From positions 244,606 to 308,605 of the forward strand of contig NZ_JACDUU010000003.1 of the NCBI RefSeq assembly GCF_013760845.1: 64,000 nt of DNA. The letters are read 5' to 3'. Positions 30,626 to 39,666 of the stretch are shown here, piece by piece. The notes below the pieces were generated by a model, which was not told where the DNA came from, searched no databases, and saw nothing but the letters and a program-made list of their open reading frames with translations. Every line of letters begins with the position of its first letter. The stretch's first letter is position 1. The position numbers and the translations under genes were made by a program. The DNA is from [Anoxybacillus] calidus. GTDB taxonomy: Bacteria; Bacillota; Bacilli; Bacillales; Anoxybacillaceae.

Positions 30626-32560
30626 ATGTCTCAGGAACTGGTTTTGGATACAGATCTCTTGCGGGCAAGAGTGATGAATTTGGAATACAAACATTTGACC
30701 GTAGAAGAAATCAAGCGTATCTACATTGAAGAAACAGGAAGTAATCCCCCTACCCAAATCCATGTTTATCATTCAGAAGACTTTAAAAGTGTAAACGTCA
30801 ACGATTCCGGCTTTGACGGTACGATTATTCATTTTTATGATGAAGAAAAAGGAATCAATCAAATGTATAACATCGCACGGGGAAGCGAAATACAAGAAAA
30901 AGATACATGGAAACCGCTTGATTGGGCTTACAATGCTTTGGGGATTTTCGTCGGACAAAGTAAAAATCAATATGATGATGCATTACGGTTTGAAGAGATT
31001 GTGGCGCAAAAAATTATCGAAGAATTAAAACAAAAGGGAGCTACAATCGAACTGAAAAAAATCGGATTGGGTCATTCGCAAGGTGGGAACCACTCTGAAA
31101 TGATCCAACTCACAAAACATCTATTCGACCAAGTATATGTCATTAACGATGCGCCACCCAATGTATATCAATTGGCTTATGTAGATCTTGATTTTCGTAG
31201 TAAATTAGAGGAAGAATTTGGTGTAAATGTTTCAACTGATTACAACATAATATACTCCATCCCCCCTTCCGAGCTTAAAGCCTTTGCGGAAGAATACTAT
31301 AAAAAGCAAATCGACGAGCGTTCGATTCATCATCTGACATCCCAAGAGGATATGTTGTATGCGGTGAGTGACGTACGGGGGTTCATCGATATTGGAAGCC
31401 GCCGGGTCATTGATACAAATAAGGATTTTACTAGTATCAAAGATTTGGTATCAAAAATATCGGATAAAGATGTAAGAGCCATTCAATTATATTTATCGCA
31501 ATACTCAGATGTTTACAATGAAAAAGGGTTTGATGGAGTTGTTCAGGCGATGACGGGAGTCGATATTGCCTTTATTGAATCGCTTCAGGACTATGAGACC
31601 ATGGACTATGTGATTCATGCAGGAGACATTGTCTCGAAAGCGAATCATATGATCGATGATATGAATGTGAAAATTCCGGAGCTCATGGAGAACGTGGCGA
31701 TTTTATATAAAAATTTGGATCCGATATTCAGCGTATTCGTGGAGTTGGGCTATGTTACTCCAGAAGAAAAGAAAACGGTTTTGACCGAAGTCAAAGGAAT
31801 CGAAGAGGATGTCGCATCGATTCAACAACTGCTTCGTAAAACATTCAATTGGGGCATGGTCACTCCATTCCTTACCCCATTTGTAACTGATGACATTCTT
31901 CAATGGAAAGCTAGTATTGAGGTGTTATTCCGGATTCGAGATAAGGTTTTGAACATCTTAAAACGCCTTCAAATTATCCAAGAAAATACGATAAATCTTC
32001 AAAATGCCATCACCACGAGCGTGAATGCCCATTCCTTGAACGAAGTCATCCTAGCCCTCGCCCGTTCAAAAGGTAGAACGTATGATGAGTATGGAAATTT
32101 GATTTTAATCAAGAAAATAGGTGAAACCGAAATCCGGATGAATCTTTCTTCCGCCGTAAGAATATATCAAAAGGGATTGCAAATCTTGGATGAAAAAGAA
32201 GCGGTATTACATGAGATGAAGCAACGTTATTCCTATGAATATGTAGAGGATTTTGAAATACAAAAACAAAAACTGATGAAGAAAATCGATGACATGGAAC
32301 AAAATCCGTGGTCGTATCAGCATTTATTGGGACAGTTCACCTACGATGCCGAACAAGTGTATGTGTTACGCCGCATTGATGTCCATGAGTCGATTCCGCC
32401 GATGGATCCGATGATTCCGCATATCTTTGAAACGATGTTTTCGTATTATGAACAGGAAATTTCTAAAGGAAAAGAACTTGTTACAACCATCAAAAAATCG
32501 TTTGAAGAGTTTTTTGAGCAGGACCAAAATGTGTCCAAGATATTTGATTTGCGATATTGA
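30626..32560 (+). CDS. Type VII-associated lipase-like effector with reversed domain order
   Basis: 644 residues. Residues 1-250 are an alpha/beta-hydrolase (DUF6792-type) with nucleophile Ser151 in the elbow GLGHSQGGNHSEM; a later HHLTSQEDMLYAV segment may supply acid or His. Residues 250-640 are helical, partly coiled-coil (EDVASIQQLLRKTFNW, LQNAITTSVNAH, YVEDFEIQKQKLMKKIDDMEQ). This enzyme-first, helical-targeting-domain-last order matches S. aureus TslA, a type VII-secreted phospholipase, and reverses LXG toxins. Ribosome site GGAGGTGG. It is flanked by a lipoprotein, a small helical protein and the secretion genes. The effector role is inferred. Confidence 0.8.
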   Translation: MSQELVLDTDLLRARVMNLEYKHLTVEEIKRIYIEETGSNPPTQIHVYHSEDFKSVNVNDSGFDGTIIHFYDEEKGINQMYNIARGSEIQEKDTWKPLDWAYNALGIFVGQSKNQYDDALRFEEIVAQKIIEELKQKGATIELKKIGLGHSQGGNHSEMIQLTKHLFDQVYVINDAPPNVYQLAYVDLDFRSKLEEEFGVNVSTDYNIIYSIPPSELKAFAEEYYKKQIDERSIHHLTSQEDMLYAVSDVRGFIDIGSRRVIDTNKDFTSIKDLVSKISDKDVRAIQLYLSQYSDVYNEKGFDGVVQAMTGVDIAFIESLQDYETMDYVIHAGDIVSKANHMIDDMNVKIPELMENVAILYKNLDPIFSVFVELGYVTPEEKKTVLTEVKGIEEDVASIQQLLRKTFNWGMVTPFLTPFVTDDILQWKASIEVLFRIRDKVLNILKRLQIIQENTINLQNAITTSVNAHSLNEVILALARSKGRTYDEYGNLILIKKIGETEIRMNLSSAVRIYQKGLQILDEKEAVLHEMKQRYSYEYVEDFEIQKQKLMKKIDDMEQNPWSYQHLLGQFTYDAEQVYVLRRIDVHESIPPMDPMIPHIFETMFSYYEQEISKGKELVTTIKKSFEEFFEQDQNVSKIFDLRY

Positions 32561-32578
32561 TAAAGAGGGATATTCTGT

Positions 32579-32911
32579 ATGGGACAATTGAATATGTTCT
32601 ATCATTTTGATGTAGAGCAGGATTTTATGTATAAAGCGAACACGTTTATTCAACAATTAAATAGAATGAGTGAATTGGATGCGGAATTGGTTCATTTGAT
32701 TCATGATGAAATGAAATATGGCAGGGGACAAATCATCGACAAAACCAATGAAGCGATAGAACAGTATCAAAAAACCAATCAATCGTACAATGATATGTAT
32801 AAAAACTCCATGCATACCGCCGCTCAGCGATACACAAACATGATTAATGACATGAGAGGACAAAATATCACCTTGTATTATGATGTCATCACGCGGGAAA
32901 AGAAAAAGTAA
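32579..32911 (+). CDS. Small helical protein, candidate targeting partner of the lipase
   Basis: 110 residues, almost wholly helical (FMYKANTFIQQLNRMSELDAELVHL … KTNEAIEQYQKTNQ), without WXG, signal peptide or membrane segment. It begins 18 bases after the lipase stop behind AGAGGGA. Small helical proteins (for example TlaA/Lap of S. aureus and streptococci) bind helical targeting domains of type VII substrates. The family itself is not recognised. The following 274 bases contain only the promoter for esxA. Confidence 0.6.
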   Translation: MGQLNMFYHFDVEQDFMYKANTFIQQLNRMSELDAELVHLIHDEMKYGRGQIIDKTNEAIEQYQKTNQSYNDMYKNSMHTAAQRYTNMINDMRGQNITLYYDVITREKKK

Positions 32912-33122
32912 ACTAGAGGGGGATTAATGAAAATCAGCTTTGCTTACCCCCATACATTTCTTCTATACTCCATCTTCTTTTAATCCCATAAATAAATAGT
33001 AAGAAAGTGTTTTTTATATGAGGATAATGGCGCAAAAGCGTAAAACAATCATGGTTTCTATGTAATTAACAAGGTGAAAAATGGTGCTTTTTACTTATTT
33101 TGAAATAAATGGTTATATATTG

Positions 33123-33152
33123 TTGACCGCTGTTTGTCATCTCCATTAAAAT
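33123..33152 (+). promoter_or_regulatory. Candidate promoter of the type VII operon
   Basis: TTGACC (33123-33128), 18-base spacer, TAAAAT (33147-33152), 34 bases upstream of the esxA start. Confidence 0.4.
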
Positions 33153-33185
33153 AAAAGGGAAAATATGGTTATGGGGGGAGAAACT

Positions 33186-33479
33186 ATGTCAGGCGTTATT
33201 CGTTTAACACCGGAAGAGTTACGTGGAGTCGCAAGACAATATAATACAGAAAGTTCTAATGTCACGGAGTTGATTTCAAGATTGGATCAAATGAGCAATA
33301 TGCTACAGGGAATTTGGGAAGGTGCTTCCAGTGAAGCGTTCATCCAGCAGTACCATGAGTTGCGTCCATCGTTTGAAAAAATGGCTGTACTATTAAATGA
33401 AATCGCGCAACAATTACACAACTCCGCTACGATTTTAGAAGAAACGGATCAGCAAATCGCTGGCCAAATCCGTGGATAA
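33186..33479 (+). CDS. esxA: WXG100 secreted protein EsxA/YukE
   Basis: Ninety-seven residues from ATG 33186 (GGGGGAG upstream). Helical hairpin with the WXG turn in LQGIWEGASSEAF; N-terminal IRLTPEELRGVARQY is typical of YukE. It is the founding secreted substrate of the Firmicute type VII (Ess/Yuk) system and usually forms a homodimer. First gene of the yuk operon, separated from yukD by a terminator-like hairpin that would make it the most abundant product. Confidence 0.95.
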   Translation: MSGVIRLTPEELRGVARQYNTESSNVTELISRLDQMSNMLQGIWEGASSEAFIQQYHELRPSFEKMAVLLNEIAQQLHNSATILEETDQQIAGQIRG

Positions 33480-33493
33480 ACAATGACATGTTC

Positions 33494-33536
33494 AAAAAAG
33501 CGCTACCAATCTAAGAAAGATTATGGCGCTTTTTTC
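33494..33536 (+). terminator. Attenuator between esxA and yukD
   Basis: AAAAAAGCGC … AATCT / AGATT … GCGCTTTTTT, with AAGAA at the apex. A complete intrinsic terminator placed inside the operon. Confidence 0.88.
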
Positions 33537-33557
33537 TTATATTGGAGGCTTATCGTC

Positions 33558-33797
33558 ATGTACATTCAAGTCACTATCGATCTTCGACATTATACAGAGG
33601 ATGTATTTGATCTTCGTTTGTCCAATTTTTATTCGATCAAAAAAGTCATCGATATTGTTTGGCAGTTAAGAAACATATCGGCACCGCCAAGAGAAGGCTA
33701 CTGGGTGCGGGTAGACAATAAACAAATGGTCTGCCCAGGCTATTTTACATTAAAGGACAGCGGAATTACGGATGGAGACCGCATCGTCATATTGTAG
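33558..33797 (+). CDS. yukD: Ubiquitin-like type VII component YukD/EsaB
   Basis: Seventy-nine residues from ATG 33558 (TGGAGGC upstream): MYIQVTIDLRHYTEDVFDLRLSN … YFTLKDSGITDGDRIVIL, the beta-grasp fold of YukD/EsaB. Required for type VII secretion in B. subtilis and regulatory in S. aureus. It lies between esxA and yukC as in B. subtilis. Confidence 0.92.
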   Translation: MYIQVTIDLRHYTEDVFDLRLSNFYSIKKVIDIVWQLRNISAPPREGYWVRVDNKQMVCPGYFTLKDSGITDGDRIVIL

Positions 33798-33831
33798 CCA
33801 TTGAGAAAGAGAAAAGGAGTTCTATTTTATT

Positions 33832-35166
33832 ATGGAAGAGAAAAAGACCTATTTAGAAACACAAATCGATGCCGTAATGACAAAAGATAAACATTATATG
33901 ATCGTCTTCCAACGCGCGAAATTAAGAATGCAACATCCACGAGAATTGCAGATCATAAAGGAAATTGATCCATATTTATTGCGGGATATTGACGTGTCTG
34001 AGGATGAAGTGAAAATCACCATCACTCTACCCGCGTCGTTTTTTCCGTTTCCAGTTGTGCGGAAAAAATCGCTTCTTTCCCGGTTAAGAGCGGCATATCA
34101 ACTCGTCACAAAAGTGAAAAATCACTCTCTTCGTCGTTTTATCCTTATTGTATGCCCGGAAAACCTCGTGTTTGATCATGGGTTGGAGCCTTTTTTCCTT
34201 CATGTTGGAATAAAGGAAAGCCTGCCGCCGTATGAGCCGGATGAAGCGCGTCTCCTTCAAGAAGTAAAAGCGACAGTGCTCGCATTGACGGACGGGCAAC
34301 ACCGCTTTGAAAAATATCTGAAATTTCATGAAACATTAAAATGTTCCGATATCGCTAAGGAAATGTTGCAAGCAGAACATCTAGAAGCGCTTCTGTCTAT
34401 TTTAGAACGATGGATAGAGGAGGAAGAAGCGAAAGAACGGGCGTCTGTACATATTCCGAAACGAACATGGAGTGTGCAGCGATACATCTTCTTTTCGACA
34501 ATGGCTTTGTTAATTCCTGCTATGATTTATACGTTTTATTCGTTCTTTTTTTTGCAGCCAAAACAAGAAGCATATGTCCAAAGTGCAGAGCTGTTTTTAC
34601 AGAATAAATATAGCGAAGTGATTACGACATTAGAAAATTACCCTCCAGAAAAAATGCCGTATGTCGTGCAATATGAACTGGCTTCTTCCTACGTGATGAC
34701 GGAGTCGCTTACTGAAGAACAGCGGAAGGTGGTATTAAATAATATTACGTTGAAAACAGATCCGCAGTATTTGCTGTATTGGATTTATATCGGCCGGGGA
34801 AGAAGCGAGGATGCGCTTGAATTGGCGAGAGCGATGGAAGATCGGGAGCTGATTGTATACAGTTTGTTAAAATATCGTGAAGAGATAAAGGCGGACGAAA
34901 AGTTATCCGGAGAGGAGAAGCAGCAAAAATTAGAAGAGATTGATAGAGAGATAGAGGAATATGAGAGAGAACGGGAGGAGCAGGAAAAGAGATTGAAAGA
35001 AGAGCAGCAAGAGGAGCCGAGCCAGCAGCAAACTCCAGCACAGCAGCCAGCAGCCAGTCCTCCGGCCTCGACGGCGCCAAAACAACAGTCCAACGCACCG
35101 CCGCCTAATCATACGCCGCCTGCATCTAATAGCGCGCAGCCAAACAATGTGGAAACGAAAAAATAA
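33832..35166 (+). CDS. yukC: Type VII secretion membrane protein YukC/EssB
   Basis: 444 residues: cytoplasmic pseudokinase-like domain (1-215), a single membrane helix (about 217-240, IFFSTMALLIPAMIYTFYSF), then an extracytoplasmic helical domain with QYELASSYVMTESL and a Gln/Pro/Ser-rich disordered tail after residue 370. This is the EssB/YukC architecture; it bridges EsaA and EssC in the complex. Fourth position in order esxA-yukD-yukC-essC. Confidence 0.93.
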   Translation: MEEKKTYLETQIDAVMTKDKHYMIVFQRAKLRMQHPRELQIIKEIDPYLLRDIDVSEDEVKITITLPASFFPFPVVRKKSLLSRLRAAYQLVTKVKNHSLRRFILIVCPENLVFDHGLEPFFLHVGIKESLPPYEPDEARLLQEVKATVLALTDGQHRFEKYLKFHETLKCSDIAKEMLQAEHLEALLSILERWIEEEEAKERASVHIPKRTWSVQRYIFFSTMALLIPAMIYTFYSFFFLQPKQEAYVQSAELFLQNKYSEVITTLENYPPEKMPYVVQYELASSYVMTESLTEEQRKVVLNNITLKTDPQYLLYWIYIGRGRSEDALELARAMEDRELIVYSLLKYREEIKADEKLSGEEKQQKLEEIDREIEEYEREREEQEKRLKEEQQEEPSQQQTPAQQPAASPPASTAPKQQSNAPPPNHTPPASNSAQPNNVETKK

Positions 35167-35207
35167 TAGAAGAAAGTGTAGCCGCGAGCATCATAGGAGA
35201 GGATTAT

Positions 35208-38200
35208 ATGAGTCAATTATGGGTTTTTTATGAGGATATTTGTCAGCGATTCCCGCTGACAGGACAAGAGGATTGTATTTCTATTGGAAATAAACTAGAG
35301 CATCATGTCACCATCCCATCTTTTTTATTTCATAACGGATATATAGAAATAAGAAAACAAAAAGATGCTGCCACCATGACGATGCTTCAAGGAGATCAAC
35401 CAATTGGGGAGTTGAAGCCGTATGATCCCTTTACGGTGGATGACGATGGACAAACGATCACGGTCGTGTGGATTGACAAGGAAATAAAAAAACACATTTA
35501 TTATGTTGGAAATAAAACCGAACTAATGGTAGCGCCTGAGCCACAAGCAGACATTCAAACTCAAACGGCGAGGGTATCGTTTATCAAAAAACAGGGAGAA
35601 TGGTTGGTTACTCCAAATAATGAATCTCCTTTGTTTCTCAATGGAGCGAAAATATCCAATGTTGCTCCTTTACAAAACGGGGACATGGTCCTATGTCCGT
35701 ATGTACAATTTGTTTTTTTAGAGGATGATTTATTAGCGGTTACGAGCAGCCAAGAGATAACATCTTCGCTGACGGAAACATTACCGCCGGTTTCGGAAAT
35801 GAAAAAAAAATATCCTGTTTATCACCGGACACCGCGCATGATTTATGAACCGCCAAGAGAAAAGGTTACGGTTTCGTTTCCAAGCCAAGAAGGAGACGGA
35901 GATCAGCGTGGTTTATGGCTAATGATTTTACCGCCGTTGATGATGCTTCTTGTTATGGGAATTATTGCTTTAATTCAGCCGCGGGGTATCTTTATTCTCA
36001 TTTCAATCGTGATGTTTGCGACAACGTTAGTGACATCGACCGTGCAATATTTTCGGGAAAGAAAGAATCGAAAAGCACGGAAAGAGAAACGACAGCGCAT
36101 TTATACGAATTACTTGGAACAAAAACGGGAAGAGCTTCACGCGCTATCCGAGAAACAAAGAAACGTGCTATATTATCACTTTCCGTCATTTGAAAAGATG
36201 AAATCGTTCGTGTTGCAAATTAGCGACCGTATTTGGGAACGAACGATGGAAAGCGACGATTTCCTTTATCTTCGGATCGGGAAAGCAGATGTTCCATCTA
36301 CATATGAAGTGTCGGTGAGTATGAGTGATTTGGCCAACCGGGAAATCGATGATTTATTAGAGCAGGCTCAACAGATGGCACAAGTTTATCAAACAGTAAA
36401 AAATGTGCCGCTTACGATTGATTTGTCAAGCGGGGCAATGGGAATGATCGGAAAAGCTGCGATCGTTAATCATGAAATTCAGCAGCTTGTAGGGCAAATC
36501 GCCTTTTTCCACAGTTATCATGATGTACGGTTTGTTGCCATCTTTGCTGAAAAAGATTATAAGGATTGGGAATGGATGAAATGGCTCCCGCATTTTCAAC
36601 TGCCCAATTCTTTTGCGAAGGGATTTATTTATAACGAACAGACACGTGACCAATTGTTGTCGTCTATTTACGAAATGTTGAGGGAGCGCGACCTGGACGA
36701 AGAAAAAGAGAAGAAACGGTTTTCCCCGCATTTCGTGTTTATCGTTGCCAACCGCTCTTTAATTGCGGAACATGTCATTTTGGAATATTTAGAGGAGAAA
36801 AACGAAGATATCGGCATTTCCGTCATTTTTGCTTCCGATACAAAGGAAAGTTTAACAGAAAACATTCATACGCTTGTACAATATATCAACGAGCGGGATG
36901 GAGAAATTTTAATCCAGCACCGGAAAGCAGCGCATATTCCGTTTACACTCGATGAACATACTCGGGAAGGAAACGAGCGGTTCGCGCGCCTATTGCGCTC
37001 TTTAGATCATCAAAGGGGAATGCACAACTCTATTCCAGAAAAAGTCACGTTTTTCGAATTACTTCAAGTGAAGAAAGCGGAAGAGATAAATATTAAGGAA
37101 AATTGGATGATTCATCAACCTTCGCGCTCGTTGGCCGTTCCAATTGGACTAAAAGGCAAAAAAGACGTCGTAGAGCTGAACTTGCATGAAAAAGTGCACG
37201 GTCCACACGGGCTTGTCGCGGGAACGACAGGGTCCGGGAAAAGTGAACTACTGCAAACGTACATTTTGTCATTGGCGGTGCATTTTCACCCTCATGAGGT
37301 CGCATTTTTGCTCATTGACTATAAGGGAGGCGGCATGGCACAGCCGTTTAAAAACATTCCACATTTATTAGGCACTATTACGAATATTCACGGCAGCAAA
37401 AACTTCAGCGCGCGCGCATTGGCTTCCATTAATAGTGAGTTGAAAAAGCGTCAGCGCTTGTTTGACCGATATGAAGTAAATCACATCAATGACTATATGG
37501 AGTTATATAAACAAGGAAAGGCAAAAGAGCCTCTTCCGCACCTATTCTTAATCGCCGATGAATTTGCCGAATTAAAAAGCGAAGAACCGGACTTTATTCG
37601 CGAATTGGTCAGCGCGGCGCGGATTGGCCGCAGCTTAGGAGTTCATCTTATTTTAGCAACACAAAAGCCAAGAGGAGTCATCGACGAGCAAATTTGGAGC
37701 AATGCCCGCTTTCGCATCAGCTTAAAAGTGCAAGATGCCAGCGACAGTAAGGAAATATTGAAAAACGGAGATGCGGCTACGATTACTGTAACAGGACGCG
37801 CGTATCTTCAAGTTGGAAATAATGAGGTATATGAGTTATTTCAATCGGCATGGAGCGGTGCGCCGTATATAGAAGAAGGCTTTGAATCAGAAGATGATAT
37901 TTATATTGTCACGGATTTAGGACTTATCCCGGTTTCAAATATTGATGCGAAAATGAAGAAAAACAAGAAAAAACAAAAAACAGAAATTGAAATGGTTGTT
38001 CAAGAAATGATCAAGGTACAGCAACAACTCGGGATCAAAAAGCTCCCGAGTCCATGGTTGCCGCCGCTATCTTCGCGCTTACATCGCCCTTTCTTACTAG
38101 AACAAGACACCGTTCATTTTCCGATTGGTCTAAAAGATGAACCGGAACTGCAGCGGCAATCGGACTACTTATATCAATGGCTTGAAGATGGAAATATCGG

Positions 38201-39647
38201 CATTTTTGGTTCTGCGGGATATGGGAAATCGACAACGACGATGACATTGTTAATGAGCTTTGCGTCCGTCTATAGTCCGGAACAACTTCATTATTATATT
38301 TTCGACTTTGGCAACAGCGCGTTGCTACCGCTAAGGCAATTGCCACATACGGCTGATTACTTTCGGCTTGATGATGAAAAGAAAATTGAGAAATTCATGA
38401 AGTTGATGAAAGAAGAAATCGAACGGCGAAAGCAGCGTTTTATGGAAAAAGAGGTAAGTACGATTAAATGGTATAACACGCTTTCCGATGAGAAGCTTCC
38501 GATTATCTTTATAACGATTGATAACTTTGATCTTGTCAAAGAAGAAATGCCGGAGCTGGAAACACAGCTCATTCAATATGCGCGTGATGGACAATCGCTC
38601 GGCATATTTTTGATGCTGACGGCAACGAGAATCAGTGGGATTCGCCCGCCGCTCATGAACAATTTAAAAACGAAAATCGTTCATTATTTCCTTGACAGTT
38701 CGGAGCGGTTTTCCATCATTGGACGAACTCCGTACGATGTCGAGCCGATTCCGGGGCGAGCACTAGTAAAAAAAGAGCAAGCGGTCTTAACACAAATATA
38801 TCTTCCGGCTGATGGGGAAGATGACATCGCGGTGCTTGAAAACGTGAAGGAAGAGATAGCAAGGTTGAAAGAAAAATATAAAGGCACGCGCAGTCCACAG
38901 CCTATTCCGATGCTTCCATCGCGGTTGCCATTTGCAGTCTTTGCGAAAACGTATGTGGTTCAGCCGCTGCCTGGCTTGATTCCGATTGGTCTTGATGAAG
39001 AGACTGTTCGTCCGATTTCGCTTCATATACAAACAAATCCGCATTGTCTTGTGGTAGGACAATCTCGAAAAGGGAAGACGAATGCGATCAAAGTGATATT
39101 GGAATCATTACTCGCCCAGCCGACAGCAGGCATCGGGCTATTTGATGGAGTTGACCGCGGCCTTGCTTTATATGCTGATAAAGAAAACGTCACCTATATA
39201 GAAACAAAAGAGCAAATGCACCATTGGCTTGACGAGGTAAATGGAATATTACAAAAGAGAGAGGAAGAGTACTTAGCGGCAATCGGGAAAACAGATGTTC
39301 ATGTACAAGTCTTTTCACCTGTTGTTTTTGTTGCGGATAGCCTTTCCCGGCTTCAGCAGTCTGTCGATAGTAAAATTCACGAGCAAATCGCGATGATGAT
39401 GAAGCGATACAGTCATCTCGGATTTAGTGTTATTGTCGCAGGAAATGCGAATGAATTTACGAAGGGCTTTGATGCGCTGACAACCGAACTGAAACAAATT
39501 CGTCAAGCGATCCTCGTCATGAAAAAATCGGAACAAAGCTTGTTTACATTGCCATTTACGCGACATGAACCAGAAGTGGACCCAGGGTTTGGCTATTTTG
39601 TCTTAAATGGAAAAGAACAGAAAATGCAAATCCCAAAAGTAGAATAA
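35208..39647 (+). CDS. essC: Type VII secretion ATPase EssC/YukBA
   Basis: FtsK/SpoIIIE-type motor of 1479 residues. N-terminal tandem FHA-like domains (1-190), two membrane helices (about 232-280), then three ATPase modules. P-loops: GTTGSGKSE (about 671), GSAGYGKST (about 1001) and the degenerate GQSRKGKTN (about 1284). Walker B of module 1 is HLFLIADEFAEL. As in B. subtilis it is a single fused protein (YukBA). The first module drives transport; the others bind substrates. Ribosome site AGGAGAGG. Confidence 0.96.
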   Translation: MSQLWVFYEDICQRFPLTGQEDCISIGNKLEHHVTIPSFLFHNGYIEIRKQKDAATMTMLQGDQPIGELKPYDPFTVDDDGQTITVVWIDKEIKKHIYYVGNKTELMVAPEPQADIQTQTARVSFIKKQGEWLVTPNNESPLFLNGAKISNVAPLQNGDMVLCPYVQFVFLEDDLLAVTSSQEITSSLTETLPPVSEMKKKYPVYHRTPRMIYEPPREKVTVSFPSQEGDGDQRGLWLMILPPLMMLLVMGIIALIQPRGIFILISIVMFATTLVTSTVQYFRERKNRKARKEKRQRIYTNYLEQKREELHALSEKQRNVLYYHFPSFEKMKSFVLQISDRIWERTMESDDFLYLRIGKADVPSTYEVSVSMSDLANREIDDLLEQAQQMAQVYQTVKNVPLTIDLSSGAMGMIGKAAIVNHEIQQLVGQIAFFHSYHDVRFVAIFAEKDYKDWEWMKWLPHFQLPNSFAKGFIYNEQTRDQLLSSIYEMLRERDLDEEKEKKRFSPHFVFIVANRSLIAEHVILEYLEEKNEDIGISVIFASDTKESLTENIHTLVQYINERDGEILIQHRKAAHIPFTLDEHTREGNERFARLLRSLDHQRGMHNSIPEKVTFFELLQVKKAEEINIKENWMIHQPSRSLAVPIGLKGKKDVVELNLHEKVHGPHGLVAGTTGSGKSELLQTYILSLAVHFHPHEVAFLLIDYKGGGMAQPFKNIPHLLGTITNIHGSKNFSARALASINSELKKRQRLFDRYEVNHINDYMELYKQGKAKEPLPHLFLIADEFAELKSEEPDFIRELVSAARIGRSLGVHLILATQKPRGVIDEQIWSNARFRISLKVQDASDSKEILKNGDAATITVTGRAYLQVGNNEVYELFQSAWSGAPYIEEGFESEDDIYIVTDLGLIPVSNIDAKMKKNKKKQKTEIEMVVQEMIKVQQQLGIKKLPSPWLPPLSSRLHRPFLLEQDTVHFPIGLKDEPELQRQSDYLYQWLEDGNIGIFGSAGYGKSTTTMTLLMSFASVYSPEQLHYYIFDFGNSALLPLRQLPHTADYFRLDDEKKIEKFMKLMKEEIERRKQRFMEKEVSTIKWYNTLSDEKLPIIFITIDNFDLVKEEMPELETQLIQYARDGQSLGIFLMLTATRISGIRPPLMNNLKTKIVHYFLDSSERFSIIGRTPYDVEPIPGRALVKKEQAVLTQIYLPADGEDDIAVLENVKEEIARLKEKYKGTRSPQPIPMLPSRLPFAVFAKTYVVQPLPGLIPIGLDEETVRPISLHIQTNPHCLVVGQSRKGKTNAIKVILESLLAQPTAGIGLFDGVDRGLALYADKENVTYIETKEQMHHWLDEVNGILQKREEEYLAAIGKTDVHVQVFSPVVFVADSLSRLQQSVDSKIHEQIAMMMKRYSHLGFSVIVAGNANEFTKGFDALTTELKQIRQAILVMKKSEQSLFTLPFTRHEPEVDPGFGYFVLNGKEQKMQIPKVE

Positions 39648-39666
39648 AGGAAATAAGGTGAATCAT

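Noticed and set aside
34745..35112. Three long minus-strand frames inside the 3' end of yukC
   Set aside because: They are reverse-complement shadows of the Gln/Pro/Glu-rich low-complexity tail of YukC.
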